Source: Xanthomonas sontii
GTDB lineage: Bacteria; Pseudomonadota; Gammaproteobacteria; Xanthomonadales; Xanthomonadaceae
DNA: 64,000 nt
Assembly (NCBI RefSeq): GCF_040529055.1
Contig: NZ_CP132342.1
Coordinates: 2,726,001-2,790,000 of the forward strand
Direction: 5' to 3'
The notes beneath the pieces are model-generated. The model ran no database searches and was not told the DNA's origin. It saw only the letters and a program-made list of their open reading frames with translations. Position 1 is the stretch's first letter. Each line of letters opens with the position of its first letter. Shown piece after piece: positions 62,371 through 64,000 of this stretch. A program made the translations under genes and the position numbers.

Positions 62371-64000
62371 ATGTCCATTCGCCGTCCCGTTCTTGCCGTC
62401 GGTATCTGCGCCGTCCTCGCCGGCGGTGTGTTCGCCGGCGGCGACGCCCTGGCCGCCGCCCATCTCGACCAGGTACTGGAAGCCAAGCTCGCCGCTGCGC
62501 CGGCCGGCGACGCACTGCAGATCGTGATCACCTACGATCAGTCCGGGCCGGTCTCGGCCTCGCAACTCACCGCGCTGCATGCGCTGGGCATCACCCGCGG
62601 GATCACCATGCGCACGCTGCCGATCGCCGGCGCGCTGGCCACGCCGGCCGAGATCCGCGCGCTGGCGCAGCGCGACGACGTCGCCTCGATCTACTACAAC
62701 GCACCGCTGCGCTATTTCAACAAGGAAGCCCGCGAGCTGACCGGCGTGGACCGCGCGCAGGGCAATCCCGGCGATTTCGGCCGCGCGCTGCCCTACAGCG
62801 GCCGCGGCGTCGGGGTGATGATCAACGACTCCGGCATCGATGCCACCCATCGCGATCTCGCCTACGGCACCCGCGTCGTGCAGAACGTGCTGGGCACCAC
62901 CAACCTGGCCAACGTCGATGCGATGCTGCCGATCACCTATGCGGAGGGTGTGCCCAATACCGATCTCGGCTCCGGCCATGGCACGCACTGCGCCGGCACG
63001 GTCGGCGGCACCGGCGCGCAGTCCAACGGCGCCTATCGCGGCGTGGCGACCGGCGCCAGTCTGGTCGGCTACGGATCCGGTGCGGTGCTGCTGATCCTGG
63101 ACGCAGTCGGCGGTCTGGATTATGCGGCCACGCATCAGTTCAGCTTCAAGGATCCGATCCGCGTCACCAGCAATTCCTGGGGCTCCTCCGGCAAGTTCGA
63201 TCCGCAGAATCCGGTCAACGTCGCCACCTACGAGCTGTACAAGCGCGGCATCGTCAGCGTGTTCGCCGCCGGCAACGACGGCCCCAACGAGGACACCCAC
63301 AATCCGTACGCGCAGGCGCCGTGGGTGATCTCGGTGGCCGCCGGCGAGAAGGACGGCACGCTGGCCGACTTCTCCTCGCGCGGCAAGCGCGGCGAGAGCG
63401 GCAGCTTCACCATGGCCGACGGCAAGACCTGGACCTATCTCAACGAGCCGACGATCACCGCGCCCGGCGTGGACATCGTCTCCACCCGCGATTCCACCGG
63501 CGCGTTGCCGCCGCTGGCCGCGGACAAGGACAGCAAGCTGATCGCGCCGGCGCAACTGCCGTTCTACACCACCATGAGCGGTACCTCGATGGCCACCCCG
63601 CACGTGGCCGGCATCGTCGCGCTGCTGCTGGAGGCCAACCCGGACCTGACTCCGGACCAGGTCAAGGACCTGCTCGAACGCACCGCCACCAACATCCCCG
63701 GGCGCACGTACTGGGAGGCTGGCGCGGGCTACGTGAATGCCTATGCCGCGCTGTTGGAAGCGAGCAAGCAGCGCAGCGGCTTCGGTAAGACGGTCAATTC
63801 CCTGCATCCGTTCTACAGCAATGCGCTGGTGCTGCCCGGCGGCAGCCAGCCGTTCGAGGTGGCGTTCTCGCCGGTGGGCACGCCGCAGACCCAGTCGTTC
63901 ACCGTCGGCAAGGACGTCGCCTGGATCAGCGCCAAGGCCACCATCGACGCCAACACCCAGGCATTGGTGCTGACCGATCCGGACGGCGTCAGCCATGGCT
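62371..64000 (+). CDS. Secreted subtilisin-like (S8) protease 2, 3' end outside window
   Basis: The frame opens at ATG 62371 and is still open at the window end (543 complete codons). It is a close paralogue of protease 1 through residue about 465, with catalytic Asp153, His203 and Ser406 at exactly the same positions and the same signal-peptide/pro-region plan. It then continues past the paralogue's end into a further domain (LHPFYSNALVLPGGSQPFEV, then SFTVGKDVAWISA), probably a beta-sandwich or pre-peptidase C-terminal domain. Because it runs off the window its full length and termination cannot be given. Confidence 0.95.
   Translation, partial: MSIRRPVLAVGICAVLAGGVFAGGDALAAAHLDQVLEAKLAAAPAGDALQIVITYDQSGPVSASQLTALHALGITRGITMRTLPIAGALATPAEIRALAQRDDVASIYYNAPLRYFNKEARELTGVDRAQGNPGDFGRALPYSGRGVGVMINDSGIDATHRDLAYGTRVVQNVLGTTNLANVDAMLPITYAEGVPNTDLGSGHGTHCAGTVGGTGAQSNGAYRGVATGASLVGYGSGAVLLILDAVGGLDYAATHQFSFKDPIRVTSNSWGSSGKFDPQNPVNVATYELYKRGIVSVFAAGNDGPNEDTHNPYAQAPWVISVAAGEKDGTLADFSSRGKRGESGSFTMADGKTWTYLNEPTITAPGVDIVSTRDSTGALPPLAADKDSKLIAPAQLPFYTTMSGTSMATPHVAGIVALLLEANPDLTPDQVKDLLERTATNIPGRTYWEAGAGYVNAYAALLEASKQRSGFGKTVNSLHPFYSNALVLPGGSQPFEVAFSPVGTPQTQSFTVGKDVAWISAKATIDANTQALVLTDPDGVSHG

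Overview
The window is high-GC chromosomal DNA from a Xanthomonas-type gammaproteobacterium. Three things point there. A complete xanthan (gum) cluster lies downstream of pheST-ihfA-merR-tRNA-Pro, the classical Xanthomonas location. A Xanthomonadales-type VirB secretion locus has the order virB11-B1-B2-B3-B4-B5-B6. A maltodextrin TonB-receptor locus is also present. The gum cluster has a single acetyltransferase gene and no gumG, so a species other than X. campestris or X. citri is likely; an early-branching clade is a guess.

Layout. 1-9321: distal half of a VirB type IV secretion locus, ending in three tandem secreted DUF4189-like paralogues (one frameshifted) and an orphan secreted protein, in visibly more AT-rich DNA. 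9443-24222: maltodextrin/starch regulon with a GH13 alpha-glucosidase, TonB-dependent receptor, GH97, a six-hairpin glycosidase, an MFS transporter, a GH13 amylase and a LacI-family regulator. One identical 14-bp site lies in front of all its transcription units. 24397-32356: translation block thrS (with a Thr-codon leader peptide and attenuator-like hairpin), infC (ATC start), rpmI, rplT, pheS, pheT, ihfA and a MerR-type gene, then tRNA-Pro(GGG). 33107-47741: gumB-C-D-E-F-H-I-J-K-L-M, a cupin gene and gumN. 47741-48827: an IS5-family element abutting a 265-bp MITE-like element, both at a CTAG site that contains the gumN stop codon. 48959-53579 (minus): dxs, an HNH nuclease gene and an acyl-CoA dehydrogenase gene. 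53683-60102 (minus): a five-gene signalling operon reading secreted protein, FHA-GAF protein, Ser/Thr kinase with TPRs, soluble histidine kinase, LuxR-type response regulator. 60337-64000: two tandem subtilisin-like proteases, the second cut by the window end.

How the parts work together. The gum genes supply every step after sugar-nucleotide synthesis: lipid-linked pentasaccharide assembly (GumD, M, H, K, I), decoration (F, L), flipping (J), polymerisation (E) and export (B, C). The maltodextrin genes would import dextrins through the outer membrane, cut them in the periplasm (GH97, six-hairpin, amylase), move the products inward by MFS and finish hydrolysis in the cytoplasm (GH13). The signalling operon joins FHA/Ser-Thr-kinase and two-component chemistry and faces a divergent secreted-protease pair.

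All names come from reading the sequence and motif recognition. No database search was run.
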